From NCBI GenBank assembly GCA_017513365.1, contig JAFXFY010000173.1:1-5110 (forward strand): a stretch of DNA of 5,110 nucleotides, given 5' to 3'. Every line of letters begins with the position of its first letter. Position 1 is the first letter of the stretch. The translations under genes and the position numbers were made by a program. Below are positions 4,274-5,110 of the stretch, in pieces. Source of the stretch: Alphaproteobacteria bacterium. GTDB lineage: Bacteria; Pseudomonadota; Alphaproteobacteria; CAAHEQ01; UBA3637. The notes under the pieces were generated by a model that had not been told where the DNA came from, did no database searches, and saw only the letters and a program-made list of their open reading frames with translations.

Positions 4274-5110
4274 TTATTTATCCTCAGAAGATTCCACATT
4301 CCAAATGTCTTTAGCATATTCGGCCACCGTTCTGTCAATGGAAAATTTACCGGAACGCGCGATATTCAGTAAAGCCTTTTTACACCATTCTTCTCGGTTC
4401 AAATAATCCGTTGAAATTTTGTCTTGAACAGCTGTATAAGAATCAAAATCTGCCAACAACATATAGTAATCTTTAAACATAATGTTTTGACCAAGCGGTG
4501 CGAACAGATTTCTGTCTTCATTCGGTGTAAAAGTCCCATCCGTCAAACTGTCAATGACACGTTTAATACGAGGGTCGGAATTATAGTAATCCCACGGTTG
4601 GTGAGAACTACGCATATGGCGTTCTTCCACTTCTTCCGCCGTCAAACCGAACAGATAGAAATTTTCCGCCCCAACCTCTTCACGAATTTCAATGTTGGCG
4701 CCATCCAAAGTCCCAACCGTTAAAGCGCCGTTCATTGTGAATTTCATATTACCCGTACCGGAAGCTTCAAATCCGGCTGTTGAAATTTGTTCGGAAATAT
4801 CGGATGCCGGAATAATAATTTCGGCTGAAGATACTTTATAATCCGGAATAAAGACAACCTTTAATTGACCATTGACACGTGGGTCGTTATTGACAACATT
4901 GGCCACGTTATTAATAAACTTAATAATCAACTTAGCCGTTTCATAACTGGGGGCTGCTTTACCACCAAAAATATAAGTTTTCGGATGTATCATTTGCCCC
5001 CCGTTTTCAACAATATCCAAGTATTGATGCACAACATGTAAAATATTTAAAAATTGACGTTTATATTCATGAATACGCTTAACTTGACAATCAAAAATAC
5101 TATTTGTATC
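4274..5110 (-). CDS. glgP: Glycogen/starch phosphorylase, C-terminal third (5' part beyond the right edge)
   Basis: Glycogen phosphorylase releases glucose-1-phosphate from alpha-1,4-glucan ends with inorganic phosphate and pyridoxal phosphate. The frame is open to the window edge, giving 278 residues of an enzyme that is usually around 800. The fragment begins inside the typical FDxQVKRIHEYKRQ segment (visible 6-19), followed by YIFGGKAAPSYETAKLIIK (46-64), then VFIPDYKVSSAEIIIPASDISEQISTAG and the cofactor site EASGTGNMKFTMNGALTVGTLDGANIEI (115-142). The lysine of GNMKF (visible residue 123, codon 4744-4742) is the pyridoxal phosphate Schiff-base residue. The C-terminus (FYLFGLTAEEVEE, then NREEWCKKALLNIARSGKFSIDRTVAEYAKDIW) is complete and normal. 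A GTG at 5032 is not the start, since family-typical sequence continues upstream of it. The MalP and GlgP subtypes cannot be told apart from this part alone. Confidence 0.96.
   Translation of the reverse strand, partial: DTNSIFDCQVKRIHEYKRQFLNILHVVHQYLDIVENGGQMIHPKTYIFGGKAAPSYETAKLIIKFINNVANVVNNDPRVNGQLKVVFIPDYKVSSAEIIIPASDISEQISTAGFEASGTGNMKFTMNGALTVGTLDGANIEIREEVGAENFYLFGLTAEEVEERHMRSSHQPWDYYNSDPRIKRVIDSLTDGTFTPNEDRNLFAPLGQNIMFKDYYMLLADFDSYTAVQDKISTDYLNREEWCKKALLNIARSGKFSIDRTVAEYAKDIWNVESSEDK
4281..4285 (-). promoter_or_regulatory. Distant ribosome binding site of trmB inside the end of glgP
   Basis: The only Shine-Dalgarno-like motif before trmB is GAGGA (4285-4281), within the last codons of glgP and 12 nt from the trmB ATG. 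That is longer than optimal. Together with the 5-nt intergenic gap, this suggests that ribosomes finishing glgP help start trmB. Confidence 0.45.

Noticed and set aside
4424..4723. 99-codon plus-strand frame antisense to glgP
   Set aside because: It is antisense to a highly conserved enzyme segment, with no ribosome binding site that I could support and no recognisable domain.

Overview
The window looks like a piece of an AT-rich alphaproteobacterial chromosome. The TrmB protein has the N-terminal FFGRRKGK signature and overall form that I associate with Alphaproteobacteria. MltG indicates a peptidoglycan-containing bacterium, and its match to the Gram-negative MltG motifs fits. Small ankyrin proteins in a tandem family suggest a host-associated or gut lineage, but that last step is inference. 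All eight visible stop codons are TAA.

Layout from left to right. Positions 2-265 hold the C-terminal end of an unrecognised plus-strand gene, closed by a strong intrinsic terminator. A second, bidirectional hairpin (311-342) closes a minus-strand cluster of three small ankyrin-repeat genes (369-836, 904-1458, 1481-1930; transcription order runs from 1930 down). This cluster has a near-consensus sigma-70-type promoter (TTGACA, 17 nt, TAGAAT) with a perfect 6-bp dyad over the -10/start region. It also has an intrinsic terminator between its second and third genes. Divergent from it is mltG (2079-3062, plus strand), a complete endolytic murein transglycosylase that appears to be transcribed alone and ends at a bidirectional terminator (3121-3152).

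The right part is read on the minus strand: the C-terminal third of glycogen phosphorylase (glgP, running off the right edge), then trmB (tRNA m7G46 methyltransferase) 5 nt after it, then a standalone STAS-domain protein with a likely promoter of its own.

Most of the window is housekeeping: cell wall, glycogen breakdown and tRNA modification. The part that is not ordinary is the ankyrin trio. Three divergent paralogues share an NxQDxxG[DQ]T[LM]LH segment followed by an NPNPF[IV] segment and have unrelated-looking flanks. They sit in one promoter-driven unit with what looks like internal attenuation. No tRNA, rRNA, CRISPR array, insertion sequence or phage gene was seen, and no stretch longer than about 300 bases lacks a gene.
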